From contig NZ_JANINI010000007.1 in the NCBI RefSeq assembly GCF_024580145.1, forward strand, positions 27,445-91,444: a stretch of DNA of 64,000 nt, read 5' to 3'. The notes under the pieces are model-generated. The model made no database searches. It was not told where the DNA came from and worked only from the letters and a program-made list of their open reading frames with translations. Both the position numbers and the translations under genes were made by a program. Below, one piece after another: positions 33,096 through 42,892 of this stretch (positions are counted from its first letter, which is position 1; each line of letters starts with the position of its first letter). The stretch is from Methyloversatilis sp. XJ19-49. GTDB lineage: Bacteria; Pseudomonadota; Gammaproteobacteria; Burkholderiales; Rhodocyclaceae.

Positions 33096-34271
33096 ATGTT
33101 AAATGGCTTGATTGATCTGCCCTGGTGGGGTTACATCGTTGTCGCGTTCGCGTTTACGCACCTTACGATCGCGGGCGTCACGATTTACCTGCATCGCCAT
33201 CAGGCGCACCGCGCGCTCGAAATGCATCCGCTGCCCAGCCACATCTTCCGCTTCTGGCTGTGGATGACGACCGGCATGGTGACCAAGGAGTGGGCGGCCA
33301 TCCACCGCAAGCACCACGCCAAGTGCGAAACGCCCGAAGATCCGCATAGCCCTGTGGTTCTGGGCATCAAGAAGGTGCTGACCGAAGGTGCCGAGCTGTA
33401 CCGCCTCGAAGCGAAGAACAAGGAAACCATGGCGCGCTACGGCCAGGGTACACCGGACGACTGGATCGAGCGCAACCTGTACAGCAAGCACTCCGGGCTG
33501 GGCATCCGCCTGATGCTGATCACCAACGTGATCCTGTTCGGCCCGCTCGGCCTGACGATCTGGGCCGTGCAGATGGCGTGGATCCCGATCTGGGCGGCCG
33601 GCGTCGTGAACGGTCTCGGCCATTACTGGGGCTACCGCAATTACGACTGCAGCGACGCGGCGACCAATATCTCCCCGTGGGGCATCCTGATCGGCGGTGA
33701 GGAGCTGCACAACAATCACCACGCCTTCGCCACATCAGCCAAGCTGTCGTCGAAGTGGTACGAGTTCGATATCGGCTGGATGTACATCCGCATCCTCGAA
33801 ATCATGGGCCTTGCCAAGGCCAAGAAAACCATTCCGCAGCCGCGATTCCAGGCCCGCGACGTGGTGGACACCCAGACGCTCGAAGCGATCATCACGCATC
33901 GCTACGACGTGATGACCCGATACATGAAGTCGCTGCGTTCGATCTACGCCGAAGAAGTTGAAAAGCTGCGTACGTCGCATGTGGCACTTGCCGACGGCGA
34001 CCGATATCAGCGCTTCAAGCGCTGGCTCAGCCGCGGTGAAAACGCGCAGCCGGCAAGCGACGACGCCGAAATGGCATCGGTTCTGGCACACAGCAGCCGA
34101 CTGGAAACGGTGCACACGATGCGCCAGGAACTGATTGCACTGTGGGCGCGTTCCACCGCGTCGAGCGAACAGCTGCTGAAGCAGTTGCAGGACTGGTGTG
34201 CTCGCGCAGAGTCCAGCGGCATCAAGCAGCTGCAGGACTTTTCGAGGCGCCTGAAGACCTACGCGGTCTGA
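33096..34271 (+). CDS. Membrane fatty acid (acyl-CoA type) desaturase
   Basis: 391 residues. Three histidine boxes bind the di-iron centre: LHRHQAHRAL (H-x3-H variant near residue 33), HRKHHAKCE (H-x2-HH) and ELHNNHHAFATS (H-x2-HH near 210). Residues 10-30 and 140-180 are membrane helices. It introduces a cis double bond in membrane acyl chains and so adjusts fluidity. A roughly 120-residue C-terminal helical extension without known motif follows the catalytic part. An intrinsic terminator follows 20 bases after the stop. Confidence 0.92.
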   Translation: MLNGLIDLPWWGYIVVAFAFTHLTIAGVTIYLHRHQAHRALEMHPLPSHIFRFWLWMTTGMVTKEWAAIHRKHHAKCETPEDPHSPVVLGIKKVLTEGAELYRLEAKNKETMARYGQGTPDDWIERNLYSKHSGLGIRLMLITNVILFGPLGLTIWAVQMAWIPIWAAGVVNGLGHYWGYRNYDCSDAATNISPWGILIGGEELHNNHHAFATSAKLSSKWYEFDIGWMYIRILEIMGLAKAKKTIPQPRFQARDVVDTQTLEAIITHRYDVMTRYMKSLRSIYAEEVEKLRTSHVALADGDRYQRFKRWLSRGENAQPASDDAEMASVLAHSSRLETVHTMRQELIALWARSTASSEQLLKQLQDWCARAESSGIKQLQDFSRRLKTYAV

Positions 34272-34290
34272 CGCACTTTCCGTGAGGGCG

Positions 34291-34328
34291 AAAGCCGGAG
34301 GTGCTTGATTGCACGTCCGGCTTTTTCT
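34291..34328 (+). terminator. Rho-independent terminator after the desaturase gene
   Basis: AAAGCCGGA / TCCGGCTTT stem with 16-base loop, followed by TTTTCTTT. A classic intrinsic terminator. Confidence 0.85.
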
Positions 34329-34457
34329 TTGTGGTACCGCGTTCCGGTACCCGATCAGCGCGTGCGACGGAACGCAATGGCCCGCAGAGGCCATGCGTTC
34401 GAACCGGCCGGATGCCATGGCGGCAGCCGGTCAATCAATACTGAGGAGTCATACAGG

Positions 34458-34910
34458 ATGTTTCGCCACATACTCGTGCCGGTCGATGGTTCAGACCTTT
34501 CAAAGGCTACGGTGACGCACGCCATCTGCTTTGCCAGAGATGTGTCGGGTCACGTCACCTTCCTGTACGTGATGAAGGATTACCCCGTATCGCTGCTGCA
34601 CAGCGAAGCGGACGAGGAAAGCATAGATCCGATCGCGCCGAACGACTTCACGGATGCGATGCGTACGCACGCCGACCGCATCCTGCAATCGGCGCGCGCC
34701 GAGGCGGAAGCTGCCGGTGTCTCGGTCGACAGCATTGCGGTGACGCAGGACGAGCCGCACAAGGCGATCATCGAGGTCGGTCTGTCGCGCAAGGCCGACG
34801 TGATCTTCATGGGGTCGCACAGCAGGCGCGGGCTGGCCAGCCTGCTGCTGGGCAGTGTCACGCAGAAGGTGCTGTCGAATTCGAAGATACCGGTGCTTGT
34901 CTACCGCTGA
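34458..34910 (+). CDS. Universal stress protein A family
   Basis: 150 residues; ATG at 34458 (MFRHILVPVDGSDLSKATVT) with AGGAGT upstream. Ends with VIFMGSHSRRGLASLLLGSVTQKVLSNS and IPVLVYR, which match the ATP-binding motif G-2x-G-9x-G-S of UspA proteins. About 60 residues in the middle are acidic. Together with the other UspA (19541) it flanks low-oxygen genes. The operator could not be identified; longer in-frame upstream sequence is not protein-like. Confidence 0.92.
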   Translation: MFRHILVPVDGSDLSKATVTHAICFARDVSGHVTFLYVMKDYPVSLLHSEADEESIDPIAPNDFTDAMRTHADRILQSARAEAEAAGVSVDSIAVTQDEPHKAIIEVGLSRKADVIFMGSHSRRGLASLLLGSVTQKVLSNSKIPVLVYR

Positions 34911-34918
34911 GCGCAGCA

Positions 34919-34942
34919 GGGGCGGGCGGCGACGCCCGCCCC
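34919..34942. terminator. GC-rich hairpin between convergent UspA and cco-operon genes
   Basis: GGGGCGGGC / GCCCGCCCC, nine-base stem with six-base loop, between convergent genes. No T-run on either side. Confidence 0.45.
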
Positions 34943-34955
34943 ATACAGCACGCGA

Positions 34956-35240
34956 TCAGCGTGCCGGCAGCTTTTCCGCCAACCAGGCCGTCATCAGGCT
35001 GGATGCGCCGGTGACTGCCCAGAAGCCGAAGAAGCCGATTGAGTAGGTCGCAACCGGCGAAAAGCCGACCGGCTCGCCGAACAGGTAAAGCTCCTGCGGA
35101 TTGATGACGCTGAAGAACATCAGTTCGGCGACTGCAGCGACCAGAAAAGAGGGCCAGGACACCAGCGCGAACAATCGCGCTGCCCCCCCGGGCGTACGGT
35201 GGGTGTCGTGCGGATCTTCGTCGTTGAACGCTTCAGCCAC
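34956..35240 (-). CDS. Small membrane protein at the end of the cco operon
   Basis: 94 residues from a GTG at 35240, which overlaps the fixH stop by eight bases. Two hydrophobic helices: LFALVSWPSFLVAAVAELMFF and YSIGFFGFWAVTGASSLMTA, with a basic C-terminal end. I do not recognise a named family, although small two-helix proteins commonly follow fixH in betaproteobacterial cco clusters. The translational coupling suggests a role in oxidase assembly or stability. The start is decided by overlap and lack of a good upstream alternative. Confidence 0.7.
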   Translation of the reverse strand: MAEAFNDEDPHDTHRTPGGAARLFALVSWPSFLVAAVAELMFFSVINPQELYLFGEPVGFSPVATYSIGFFGFWAVTGASSLMTAWLAEKLPAR

Positions 35241-35748
35241 GGCTCTTCTCCGCGTCGAGCAGCAGCGAATCCTGACGCCGCCAGTCGCGCACATCGTCTT
35301 CGATCACCAGCTTCCAGTGGGTCGGCGCAAGATCCTGCACTACACCCGAGTAGAGACCGCCAACGCCATCGAGCAAAAGTTCGCGATCGAGCTCGCTGCG
35401 CGTGGGGTGCGCGAGAAAGATCCGCAAGCGACCAGGCAGCTTCGCCGGATCGGTCATCGACAAGCGGATGTCGAGCCGCATCGTTCCGTCACCGCCACCC
35501 TCGCCCTGCGGCAGCGCGGTGATCGCCACCTTGACGCCGAGTTCGTCGGCGCGCCGTTCGCGTTCCAGCGTGCGGTTGATCGTCAGGCCCTGTTTGTAAT
35601 AGTCATCTGCGACCAGCGCGGTATTGCCGGTTGCCGCCAGCCAGGTCGTGATGACGCCGGCCACGATGACGGTGACCGGACCGAGCATCAGCAGCCAGGG
35701 CCAGCGGTGGCGATACCAGGGCAGCTGCAGTATCGAATTGTCTGACAT
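35233..35748 (-). CDS. fixH: FixH family protein (CcoH)
   Basis: 171 residues from the ATG at 35748, with GAGGTG eight bases upstream. One N-terminal transmembrane helix (PWLLMLGPVTVIVAGVITTWLAA) and the FixH hallmark DDYYKQGLTINRTLERERRA, then a beta-sandwich domain for periplasmic copper/oxidase assembly with FLAHPTRSELDRELLL. CcoH is needed for stable assembly of cbb3 oxidase. It follows ccoG by overlap. Downstream ccoI (copper ATPase) and ccoS, the usual next genes, are missing here. Confidence 0.92.
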   Translation of the reverse strand: MSDNSILQLPWYRHRWPWLLMLGPVTVIVAGVITTWLAATGNTALVADDYYKQGLTINRTLERERRADELGVKVAITALPQGEGGGDGTMRLDIRLSMTDPAKLPGRLRIFLAHPTRSELDRELLLDGVGGLYSGVVQDLAPTHWKLVIEDDVRDWRRQDSLLLDAEKSRG

Positions 35749-35750
35749 GG

Positions 35751-37199
35751 TCACCTCGGTTGCAGGAAGGACGACTTTTCGTGCACCCGGACGTCGGGTG
35801 CATCGACCGCCTGCAGATTGAAATACACGGTATGCGAACCCGGTGCCAGCGACTCGGCATCGACCTGCACACGCAGGCCCACATCGCGCGATCCGGCCGC
35901 CTCGACTTCGATCTCGCGCAGTCCGGGGATGGTAGCGCCCGGCAGGCCTTCGACCTCGAGCACGAAGCGACGCGCCGATTCCGACGTGTTCATCACCCGC
36001 AACTGGTACACATTCTCGATCTTGCCGCCTTCGACTTCACGCGCCAGCGAGGCACGGTCGCGCATCACGTTCATCTTGACCGGTGTGCGGGTCAGCAGTG
36101 CCCACGCAAAGCCCGACACAATGAACAGCAGCAGGCTGGTATACAGGATGACGCGCGGCCGAAGGATGTGCGCAAGCACTTCCTTCCAGCCTTCATGCGC
36201 CGGCTTGCCCTCCAGCTGGGCGCGCTCGGTCGAGTAGGCGATGAGGCCGCGCGGGCGTCCGACCTTGTCCATCACCTGATCACAGGCGTCGATGCACAGC
36301 GCGCAGCCGATGCACTCGTACTGCAGGCCATTGCGAATGTCGATGCCGGTCGGACAGACCTGCACGCACCAGTCGCAGTCGACGCAGTCGCCGACCGGCT
36401 GGCCCTCCTTCGCCTTCTTCTTGTTGCCGCGCGGCTCGCCACGGTTCGCGTCATAGCTGACGATCAACGTGTCCGGGTCGAACATGACGCCCTGAAAGCG
36501 CGCGTACGGACACATGTACTTGCAGACCTGTTCGCGCATGTGACCGGCGAACAGGTATGTGAAGGCGGCGTAGAACAGCATCCAGAAGCCTTCCCACGGG
36601 CCCAGTCCGAAGCTGCCGACTTCGGCCGCCAATTCCTGGATCGGCGAGAAGAAGCCGACGAAGGTAAAACCGGTCCACAAGGCCAGCGCGGCCCAGATGC
36701 CGTGCTTGGCGAACCGGCGGCCGAATTTCGACAGGCTCATGGACGCTGCATCCAGCTTCATCCGCGCCGATCGGTCGCCTTCGACGTGACGCTCTATCCA
36801 CATGAAGATTTCGGTATAGACCGACTGCGGGCAGGCGTAGCCGCACCACACGCGCCCTGCCACGGCGGTGACGAGGAACAGCCCGAGCGCACTGATGATC
36901 AGCAGCAGCGTCAGGTACACCACGTCCTGTGGCCACAGCACCAGCCCGAAAATGTAGAACTTGCGTTCCACCAGATCGAACAGCACCGCCTGGCGACCGT
37001 TCCACGGCAACCAGGGCAGGCCGTAGAACACCAGCTGGGTGATCCACACCATGGCCCAGCGCAGCGAATTGAAGCGCCCCTTGATGCTGCGCGGCTGAAT
37101 CTTCTTCCGAGCAGCATACAGATCGGATTCGTCAGCCGGCACTTCGGTGATCGGAATCACCCGTGCCGGCCGACCCGCGGCAGCAGGTCGCGGGTCCAT
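35751..37199 (-). CDS. ccoG: CcoG (RdxA/FixG) polyferredoxin-like cytochrome oxidase accessory protein
   Basis: 482 residues from the ATG at 37199, overlapping the ccoP stop by ATGA. Five transmembrane segments, two 4Fe-4S motifs (CVDCDWCVQVCPTGID; CIGCALCIDACDQVMDKVG) and a C-terminal immunoglobulin-like periplasmic part (DVGLRVQVDAESLAPG). GRVWCGYACPQSVYTEIFMW is the family's first membrane-linked Cys pair. CcoG reduces Cu2+ to Cu+ for the CuB site of cbb3 oxidase. Full length. Confidence 0.95.
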   Translation of the reverse strand: MDPRPAAAGRPARVIPITEVPADESDLYAARKKIQPRSIKGRFNSLRWAMVWITQLVFYGLPWLPWNGRQAVLFDLVERKFYIFGLVLWPQDVVYLTLLLIISALGLFLVTAVAGRVWCGYACPQSVYTEIFMWIERHVEGDRSARMKLDAASMSLSKFGRRFAKHGIWAALALWTGFTFVGFFSPIQELAAEVGSFGLGPWEGFWMLFYAAFTYLFAGHMREQVCKYMCPYARFQGVMFDPDTLIVSYDANRGEPRGNKKKAKEGQPVGDCVDCDWCVQVCPTGIDIRNGLQYECIGCALCIDACDQVMDKVGRPRGLIAYSTERAQLEGKPAHEGWKEVLAHILRPRVILYTSLLLFIVSGFAWALLTRTPVKMNVMRDRASLAREVEGGKIENVYQLRVMNTSESARRFVLEVEGLPGATIPGLREIEVEAAGSRDVGLRVQVDAESLAPGSHTVYFNLQAVDAPDVRVHEKSSFLQPR

Positions 37200-38137
37200 C
37201 ACTGAGTCGTACTGCTGCTGTCGGTCGTCGCGACCTTGGCAGTGTTGTTCGACAAGCCCCACACATAGGCGGTCAGCAGATGGATCTTGTGTTCGCCGAG
37301 CAATTCGCCGTGCGCCGGCATGTGGCCATTGCGGCCACGTGCGACACTCTGCGCGACGATGGCTTCGGTGCTGCCGTACAGCCAGATCCCGTCGGTCAGG
37401 TTGGGCGCACCCATGGCCTGATTGCCGCGCCCTTCGGCACCGTGGCAGGCTGCACAGTTGGTGGCAAACACCGGTTTGCCGCGCTGCACACGCAGATTGT
37501 CGGCGGTCAGGCCCGACAGAGAACGCACGTAATGCACCACGTCACGCTGCGCCTCCGAATCGAGCACGGCCGAGAAAGCCGGCATCATCGCGTTGCGGCC
37601 ATTGACCAGCGTCGCCTTGATGGCTTCCGGATCGCCGCCGTAAAGCCAGTCGCTGTCGACCAGATTCGGGAAGCCGCGCGAACCGCGCGCATCGGTGCCA
37701 TGACACTGCGCACAGTTGTTCAGGTACAGGCGCTCGCCCATGGCGCGCGCCTCCGGGTCGGCCGCCACCTGCATGGCGTCCATCTTCGAATAGCGCTCGA
37801 ACAGCGGCGCCACTTTTGCGTCGGCCACGCTGACTTCGCGCTGGTAGGCATTGACCGAGGTCCATTCCAGCTTGCCGCCGAAACGGCCCAGGCCCGGATA
37901 GGCGATCAGATAGACGATGGCGAAGACGATGGTGATCCAGAACAGCCACACCCACCAGCGGGGCAGCGGGTTGTTCCACTCGGCCAGTGTTTCGTCCCAC
38001 TGGTGACCGTGCAGCTCGACCGTGCCGGTCGGTCGCGCGCCGCGATTGGACAGGATGATGAAGGCACAGAACACCAGGCTGGCGATGACGAGCACCACCA
38101 CATAGACGTTCCAGAAATCGCTGATGAAGTCGCTCAC
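37199..38137 (-). CDS. ccoP: cbb3-type cytochrome c oxidase subunit III (CcoP)
   Basis: 312 residues. An N-terminal pair of helices (residues 8-30 and 61-80) and two c-type heme sites, CAQCH at 142-146 and CAACH at 228-232. The segment HGHQWDETLAEWNNPLPRWW is diagnostic of CcoP. Axial Met ligands probably lie in NAMMPAF and NGHMPAHG. It accepts electrons from periplasmic cytochromes and passes them to CcoO. Overlaps ccoQ by ATGA and ccoG. Confidence 0.97.
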   Translation of the reverse strand: MSDFISDFWNVYVVVLVIASLVFCAFIILSNRGARPTGTVELHGHQWDETLAEWNNPLPRWWVWLFWITIVFAIVYLIAYPGLGRFGGKLEWTSVNAYQREVSVADAKVAPLFERYSKMDAMQVAADPEARAMGERLYLNNCAQCHGTDARGSRGFPNLVDSDWLYGGDPEAIKATLVNGRNAMMPAFSAVLDSEAQRDVVHYVRSLSGLTADNLRVQRGKPVFATNCAACHGAEGRGNQAMGAPNLTDGIWLYGSTEAIVAQSVARGRNGHMPAHGELLGEHKIHLLTAYVWGLSNNTAKVATTDSSSTTQ

Positions 38138-38310
38138 TTTGTTTCTCCGCTATCCAGGTGCACGCGATCGTCGTCGGCGAAGGGCAGCATCGCCGCCTCG
38201 TGATGGGCACGCTGTGCGCCCGGCCGCCAGGCCATGATGACGATGACGATGAAGCAGGCGAATCCGGCAACCGTCACGGCCGCCCGCAGGGTGTTGATGT
38301 CGTAGTCCAT
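38134..38310 (-). CDS. ccoQ: cbb3 oxidase subunit CcoQ (FixQ)
   Basis: 58 residues from the ATG at 38310, with AAGGAT upstream. One helix (AAVTVAGFACFIVIVIMAW) followed by a short acidic cytoplasmic tail, as in CcoQ/FixQ. Sits between ccoO and ccoP and overlaps ccoP by four bases. Stabilises the CcoNOP complex. Confidence 0.9.
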   Translation of the reverse strand: MDYDINTLRAAVTVAGFACFIVIVIMAWRPGAQRAHHEAAMLPFADDDRVHLDSGETK

Positions 38311-38321
38311 GATGAAATCCT

Positions 38322-38936
38322 TCAGTTGACGCGCTTGATCGCGGTACCCAGACCCTGCAGGTAGGCGATCAGCGCCTCCATTTCGGTCTTGCCCTTCAGC
38401 GATTCGGCGGCTCCCGCCATCTGTTCCTCGGTGTAAGGCACACCGACGCGGGTGAGTGCGCGCATGTGCTGCTCGATGGTCGATGCCTTGACCGGACGCT
38501 CCAGGAAGGCGAAGGCCGGCATGTTCGACTCGGGCACCACGTCGCGCGGGTTGATCAGGTGCACGCGGTGCCACTCGTCCGAGTAGCGCCCGCCGACGCG
38601 GGCCAGATCCGGACCGGTGCGCTTGGAGCCCCACTGGAACGGGCGGTCATAGACGAATTCGCCGGCTACCGAATAGTGGCCATAGCGTTCGGTCTCGGCG
38701 CGGAACGGGCGGATCATCTGCGAGTGGCAGTTGTAGCAACCTTCCCGCACGTAGATGTCGCGGCCGGCCAGTTGCAGCGGCTCGTAGGGCTTCACGCCCT
38801 CGACCGGTTCGGTCGTCGAGTGCTGGAAGAACAGCGGCACGATTTCGACCAGACCGCCGACGGCGATCACCAGCACGGTGAGTATCGCCATCAGTCCAAC
38901 GTTGCGTTCAATCAGTTCGTGTTTGGATGCAGCCAT
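38322..38936 (-). CDS. ccoO: cbb3-type cytochrome c oxidase subunit II (CcoO)
   Basis: 204 residues. One N-terminal membrane helix ([20 protein letters not shown]) and a single c-type heme site CYNCH at 67-71 in [37 protein letters not shown] and [11 protein letters not shown] (axial Met) are typical CcoO blocks. Takes electrons from CcoP to CcoN. It follows ccoN by 16 bases. Confidence 0.97.
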   Translation of the reverse strand: MAASKHELIERNVGLMAILTVLVIAVGGLVEIVPLFFQHSTTEPVEGVKPYEPLQLAGRDIYVREGCYNCHSQMIRPFRAETERYGHYSVAGEFVYDRPFQWGSKRTGPDLARVGGRYSDEWHRVHLINPRDVVPESNMPAFAFLERPVKASTIEQHMRALTRVGVPYTEEQMAGAAESLKGKTEMEALIAYLQGLGTAIKRVN

Positions 38937-38952
38937 GATGATTCTCCGGTGA

Positions 38953-40395
38953 TCAGGCGTGCGCGGCGGCAGGCGCTATGACAGGGGCGTTATAGGCCTT
39001 CTGGCCGGCGATGGTTTTCCACACGTTCCAGGCCATGACGAACATGCCTGCCAGGAAGAGCGCGCCGCCAAGGAAGCGGATGAACCAGAACGGATAGGTC
39101 GCCTTCACGCTCTCGACGAAGGTATAGGTCAGCGTGCCGTCATCGTTGATGGCGCGCCACATCAGGCCCTGCATGACACCGGCGATCCACATTGCGGCGA
39201 TGTAGAGGACCACGCCCAGGGTCGACATCCAGAAGTGGATGCTGATGGCCGGCACCGAGTACATCTTTTCCTGGCCGAACAGGCGCGGGATCAGGTAGTA
39301 GATCGAGCCGATCGAAATCATCGCAACCCAGCCCAGCGCGCCCGAATGCACGTGACCGATGGTCCAGTCCGTGTAGTGCGACAGCGCATTGACCGTCTTG
39401 ATCGACATCATCGGGCCTTCGAAGGTCGACATGCCGTAGAAGGACAGCGAGGTGATCAGGAACTTCAGGATCGGATCGGTGCGCAGTTTGTGCCAGGCAC
39501 CCGACAGCGTCATGATGCCGTTGATCATGCCGCCCCAGCTCGGTGCCAGCAGGATGAGCGAAAACACCATGCCGAGCGACTGTGTCCAGTCAGGCAGCGC
39601 GGTGTAGTGCAGATGGTGCGGACCCGCCCACATGTAGGTGAAGATCAGCGCCCAGAAGTGCACCACCGACAGGCGGTAGGAATACACCGGGCGCTCGGCC
39701 TGCTTGGGTACGAAGTAATACATCATGCCGAGGAAGCCGGCGGTCAGGAAGAAGCCCACCGCGTTGTGGCCATACCACCACTGGATCATCGCGTCCTGCA
39801 CGCCGGCGTAGGCCGAGTAGGACTTCATGAAGTCGGCCGGGATGGCCGCGCTATTGACCAGATGCAGCATCGCCACCGCGAGGATGAAGGCGCCGTAGAA
39901 CCAGTTCGCGACATAGATGTGCGGTGTCTTGCGCTTCACGATGGTGCCGAAGAACACGATCGCGTAGGACACCCATACCAGCGTGATCAGGATGTCGATC
40001 GGCCATTCGAGCTCGGCGTATTCCTTGCCCTGCGTGTAGCCGAGCGGCAACGTGATGGCCGCCAGCACAATGACCGTCTGCCAGCCCCAGAACACGAAAC
40101 CGGCCAGCCAGGGCGCAAACAGCCTTGTGTGGCAGGTGCGTTGCACGACGAAGAACGAGGTCGCCATCAGCGCACAGCCGCCGAAGGCAAAAATCACCGC
40201 GTTCGTGTGCAGGGGCCGCAGGCGCCCGAAGTGAAACCACTCGCCGAAGTTCAGTTCGGGCCATACCAATTGGGCGGCGATGATCACGCCGACCAGCATG
40301 CCCACGATGCCCCATACCACGGTCATCAGCGAGAATTGCCTCACCACCCGGTAATCGTAGGTCTCGCCGACCCCGCCCGTTGCCGCTGTTTTCAT
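38953..40395 (-). CDS. ccoN: cbb3-type cytochrome c oxidase subunit I (CcoN)
   Basis: 480 residues from the ATG at 40395 (GGAGTGG upstream). Twelve membrane helices with heme-copper ligands: [20 protein letters not shown] for low-spin heme, the CuB-type [29 protein letters not shown], and THEGPMM-like [29 protein letters not shown] for high-spin heme (quoted here only as the family blocks). High-affinity oxygen reduction at low O2. The upstream 5' extension is not conserved. Regulated by the FNR-like site at 40495. Confidence 0.97.
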   Translation of the reverse strand: MKTAATGGVGETYDYRVVRQFSLMTVVWGIVGMLVGVIIAAQLVWPELNFGEWFHFGRLRPLHTNAVIFAFGGCALMATSFFVVQRTCHTRLFAPWLAGFVFWGWQTVIVLAAITLPLGYTQGKEYAELEWPIDILITLVWVSYAIVFFGTIVKRKTPHIYVANWFYGAFILAVAMLHLVNSAAIPADFMKSYSAYAGVQDAMIQWWYGHNAVGFFLTAGFLGMMYYFVPKQAERPVYSYRLSVVHFWALIFTYMWAGPHHLHYTALPDWTQSLGMVFSLILLAPSWGGMINGIMTLSGAWHKLRTDPILKFLITSLSFYGMSTFEGPMMSIKTVNALSHYTDWTIGHVHSGALGWVAMISIGSIYYLIPRLFGQEKMYSVPAISIHFWMSTLGVVLYIAAMWIAGVMQGLMWRAINDDGTLTYTFVESVKATYPFWFIRFLGGALFLAGMFVMAWNVWKTIAGQKAYNAPVIAPAAAHA

Positions 40396-40740
40396 TTTTG
40401 ACCACTCCACATTGAAATTCCGCTTCGCGCCCGCCAGCCCGCACGAGCCCGCATGATCCGGAACGAAGGGTATGTGCAGGGGCTCGCGACGATCTTGACC
40501 CACGTCAAGCGCCGCCGATTTTACGGCGGTGCAGCAAACCGGCGCAGATCGCCCGCCGTGGCGCAATCCGGGTCATCCATGAGCGCACGAACCGTCCGGC
40601 ATGGGCGTCCTGCGCGACGCGATATCTGCCGCACGCATCAAGAATCCATTCCGAACCGCGATTGAAATCAAGCGAATTGATTTACCTTGAATGTCGAATC
40701 GGTCTATCATTCAATTTCATTACTCAATGGAGAAGCATCG
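40396..40740. other. Divergent promoter region of ccoN and the H-NS-like gene
   Basis: 345 bases without a gene. It holds the FNR-like palindrome at 40495-40508 and, nearer to 40741, an AT-richer segment (40650-40735) probably with the promoter of the H-NS-like gene. No confident -35/-10 pair seen. Confidence 0.5.
40495..40508. promoter_or_regulatory. FNR/Anr box upstream of ccoN
   Basis: TTGAC-CCAC-GTCAA is a perfect inverted repeat, two bases off the TTGAT-N4-ATCAA consensus in symmetrical positions. It lies 100 bases from the ccoN start, so the transcription start would be about 60 bases upstream of the ATG if it sits at -41.5. Confidence 0.6.
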
Positions 40741-41073
40741 ATGTCCGGTCAAAGTTACGACGAACTGATGGCGAAAATTTCGGATCTTCAACAGCAGGCC
40801 GAAGTGGTGCGTCGGGCGGAACTCGAATCAGTCATTGCCGATGTCAAGGCCAAGATCAAGAAATACAATCTTTCGGCTGCCGACGTCGGTTTGTCCGGCT
40901 CTTCGGCAAAACGTGCGGCGCGCCCGGCTAACGGTGCAAAGGTGAAGATTGCTCCCGGCAAGTACCGCAATCCGGAAAACGGTGAAATCAAGGAAGTCGG
41001 TGCGGCCGGCCGCAAGCCGGGCTGGCTCGCCAGCATGACGGCCGAACAGTTGAACGCCGCACGCGTGAATTGA
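40741..41073 (+). CDS. H-NS-like nucleoid-associated protein
   Basis: 110 residues from the ATG at 40741, preceded by GGAGAAGC. An N-terminal coiled-coil (residues 5-45, ELMAKISDLQQQAEVVRRAEL) for oligomers and a C-terminal H-NS DNA-binding domain APGKYRNPENGEIKEVGAAG then RKPGWL. The usual R-G-R-x-P-x-W core has become GAAGRKPGWL with six extra residues, so minor-groove contacts may be altered. Betaproteobacteria have many H-NS paralogues, so target genes cannot be told. Followed by an intrinsic terminator. Confidence 0.87.
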   Translation: MSGQSYDELMAKISDLQQQAEVVRRAELESVIADVKAKIKKYNLSAADVGLSGSSAKRAARPANGAKVKIAPGKYRNPENGEIKEVGAAGRKPGWLASMTAEQLNAARVN

Positions 41074-41094
41074 ACGGTTGCATGCACGACAAAT

Positions 41095-41122
41095 GAAAAA
41101 GGCACCTGATGGTGCCTTTTTC
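41095..41122. terminator. Bidirectional intrinsic terminator
   Basis: GAAAAAGGCACC / GGTGCCTTTTTC with a TGAT loop: a 12-base stem with A-run on the left and T-run on the right, between the convergent H-NS-like and fadD genes, so it works in both directions. Confidence 0.9.
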
Positions 41123-41142
41123 ATTCACTGGCGCAGACTCGT

Positions 41143-42819
41143 TCAGGGACGCGCCTTCGGGGTTTCTTCCTTGAGCGCACGGCGCAATATCTTTCCGACA
41201 TTCGTTTTCGGCAGTTCGTCGCGAAACTCCACCTGACGGGGAATCTTGTACGCAGTCAATTGCGTCCGGCAATGCACGATGATCTGTTCCGTCGTGAGGG
41301 TATTGTCCTTGCGCACGACGTACGCCTTGACCACCTCGCCCGAATGCTCGTCCGCGACCCCGATCACGCAGCATTCAAGCACCCCCTCGCAATCGACGAT
41401 GACTTCTTCCACCTCGTTCGGATAAACATTGAATCCGGATACAAGAATCATGTCCTTCTTTCGATCGACAATTTTCACGAACCCGTTTTCATCGACCAAT
41501 GCCACATCGCCGGTACGCAGATATCCATCCGGTGTCATGACTTTCTCGGTTTCTTCCGGCCGCCGGTAATAGCCCTTCATCACCTGCGGGCCACGCACGC
41601 ACAATTCGCCCGCCTCGCCCATTGGCAATTCGACGCCATCGTCATTCCTGATCGAAATTTCGGTCGACGGAACAGGCAGCCCGATTGCGCCGCTGAATTC
41701 CGCCTGGTCAGGCGGATTGATGCACACCGCAGGCGATGTCTCGGTCAATCCATAGGCTTCGATCAGTGGCCGTCCCGTCACGTTCTTCCAGCGTTCGGCA
41801 ACCGCCCGCTGAACAGCCATGCCCCCCCCCAGAGACACCCTCAGCGCCGAAAAATCGACCTTCGCGAATTCGGCGTTGTTGAGCAGCGCATTGAACAGCG
41901 TATTGACGCCCGTGATCGCCGTAAAACGGTGTTTCGACAGTTCCTTGACGAAACCCGGAATGTCGCGCGGATTGGTGATCAGCACATTCCTTGCACCAAG
42001 CTTCAGGAATACGAGGCAATTCGCGGTCAGCGCGAAGATGTGATACAGCGGCAGCGCAGTGATGACGATCTGAGGCCCGGTCAGAAAGGGCTTGATCCAT
42101 GCATTGGCCTGCAGCATGTTGGCAACGATGTTGCGATGCGTGAGCATCGCGCCCTTGGCGACGCCCGTCGTGCCACCGGTGTATTGCAGGAAGGCGATGT
42201 CTTCATGCACCACATTGACCGGATTGAGCGCATGGCCGCGGCCAAGTTTGAGCACATCGTTGAAGCGCACCGCATCCGGGAGTTCGAACAGCGGCACCAT
42301 CTTCTTCACGTGCCGCACGACGAAATTCACCAGCCAGCCCTTGGGCGTCGGCAGCATGTCGCCCAGCGCAGTCACCACCACGTGGCGCACAGGCGTGCGA
42401 GCAAGCACCTGCTGCAGCGTCGAGGCGAAATTCTCCAGCACGACAATGACCTCGGCGCCGCTGTCGACCAGCTGGTGCTCAAGTTCGCGCGGGGTGTAGA
42501 GCGGATTGCAGTTCACCACCGTATAGCCGGCACGCAGCGCGCCGAACATGGCCACCGGATACTGCAGTACGTTGGGCATCATCAGCGCCACCCGCGAACC
42601 GGGCGCCAGACCGAGCACCGACTGCAGATAGGCGGCGAACGCCGCACTCAGCCTTTCGGTTTCGGTGAAACTGATCGCCTTGCCCATGCAGACATAGGCG
42701 TCGCGATCGGCGAACTCGCGGCAGCTGCGCTCGAACACATCGCCGATCGACGTGAACTCCGATGGATCGATTTCGGCCGGCACGCCGGCCGGATAGCTTT
42801 TCAGCCATACCTTGTCCAT
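41143..42819 (-). CDS. fadD: Long-chain-fatty-acid-CoA ligase
   Basis: 558 residues. ANL-superfamily adenylating enzyme with the AMP loop [20 protein letters not shown], motif [14 protein letters not shown], the hinge [26 protein letters not shown] and the C-terminal catalytic lysine in [19 protein letters not shown]-terminal [18 protein letters not shown] is the FadD signature. It activates fatty acids for beta-oxidation or phospholipid synthesis. Single-gene unit; the CBS gene stands upstream on the same strand by 73 bases. Confidence 0.95.
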   Translation of the reverse strand: MDKVWLKSYPAGVPAEIDPSEFTSIGDVFERSCREFADRDAYVCMGKAISFTETERLSAAFAAYLQSVLGLAPGSRVALMMPNVLQYPVAMFGALRAGYTVVNCNPLYTPRELEHQLVDSGAEVIVVLENFASTLQQVLARTPVRHVVVTALGDMLPTPKGWLVNFVVRHVKKMVPLFELPDAVRFNDVLKLGRGHALNPVNVVHEDIAFLQYTGGTTGVAKGAMLTHRNIVANMLQANAWIKPFLTGPQIVITALPLYHIFALTANCLVFLKLGARNVLITNPRDIPGFVKELSKHRFTAITGVNTLFNALLNNAEFAKVDFSALRVSLGGGMAVQRAVAERWKNVTGRPLIEAYGLTETSPAVCINPPDQAEFSGAIGLPVPSTEISIRNDDGVELPMGEAGELCVRGPQVMKGYYRRPEETEKVMTPDGYLRTGDVALVDENGFVKIVDRKKDMILVSGFNVYPNEVEEVIVDCEGVLECCVIGVADEHSGEVVKAYVVRKDNTLTTEQIIVHCRTQLTAYKIPRQVEFRDELPKTNVGKILRRALKEETPKARP

Positions 42820-42892
42820 AGCCCTCCCCCGTGTTCGGCCTGCACCACCCTGCGTCTGCGCGCGTCCGGCGGCCGGTCGTCCGTCGTGTGGC

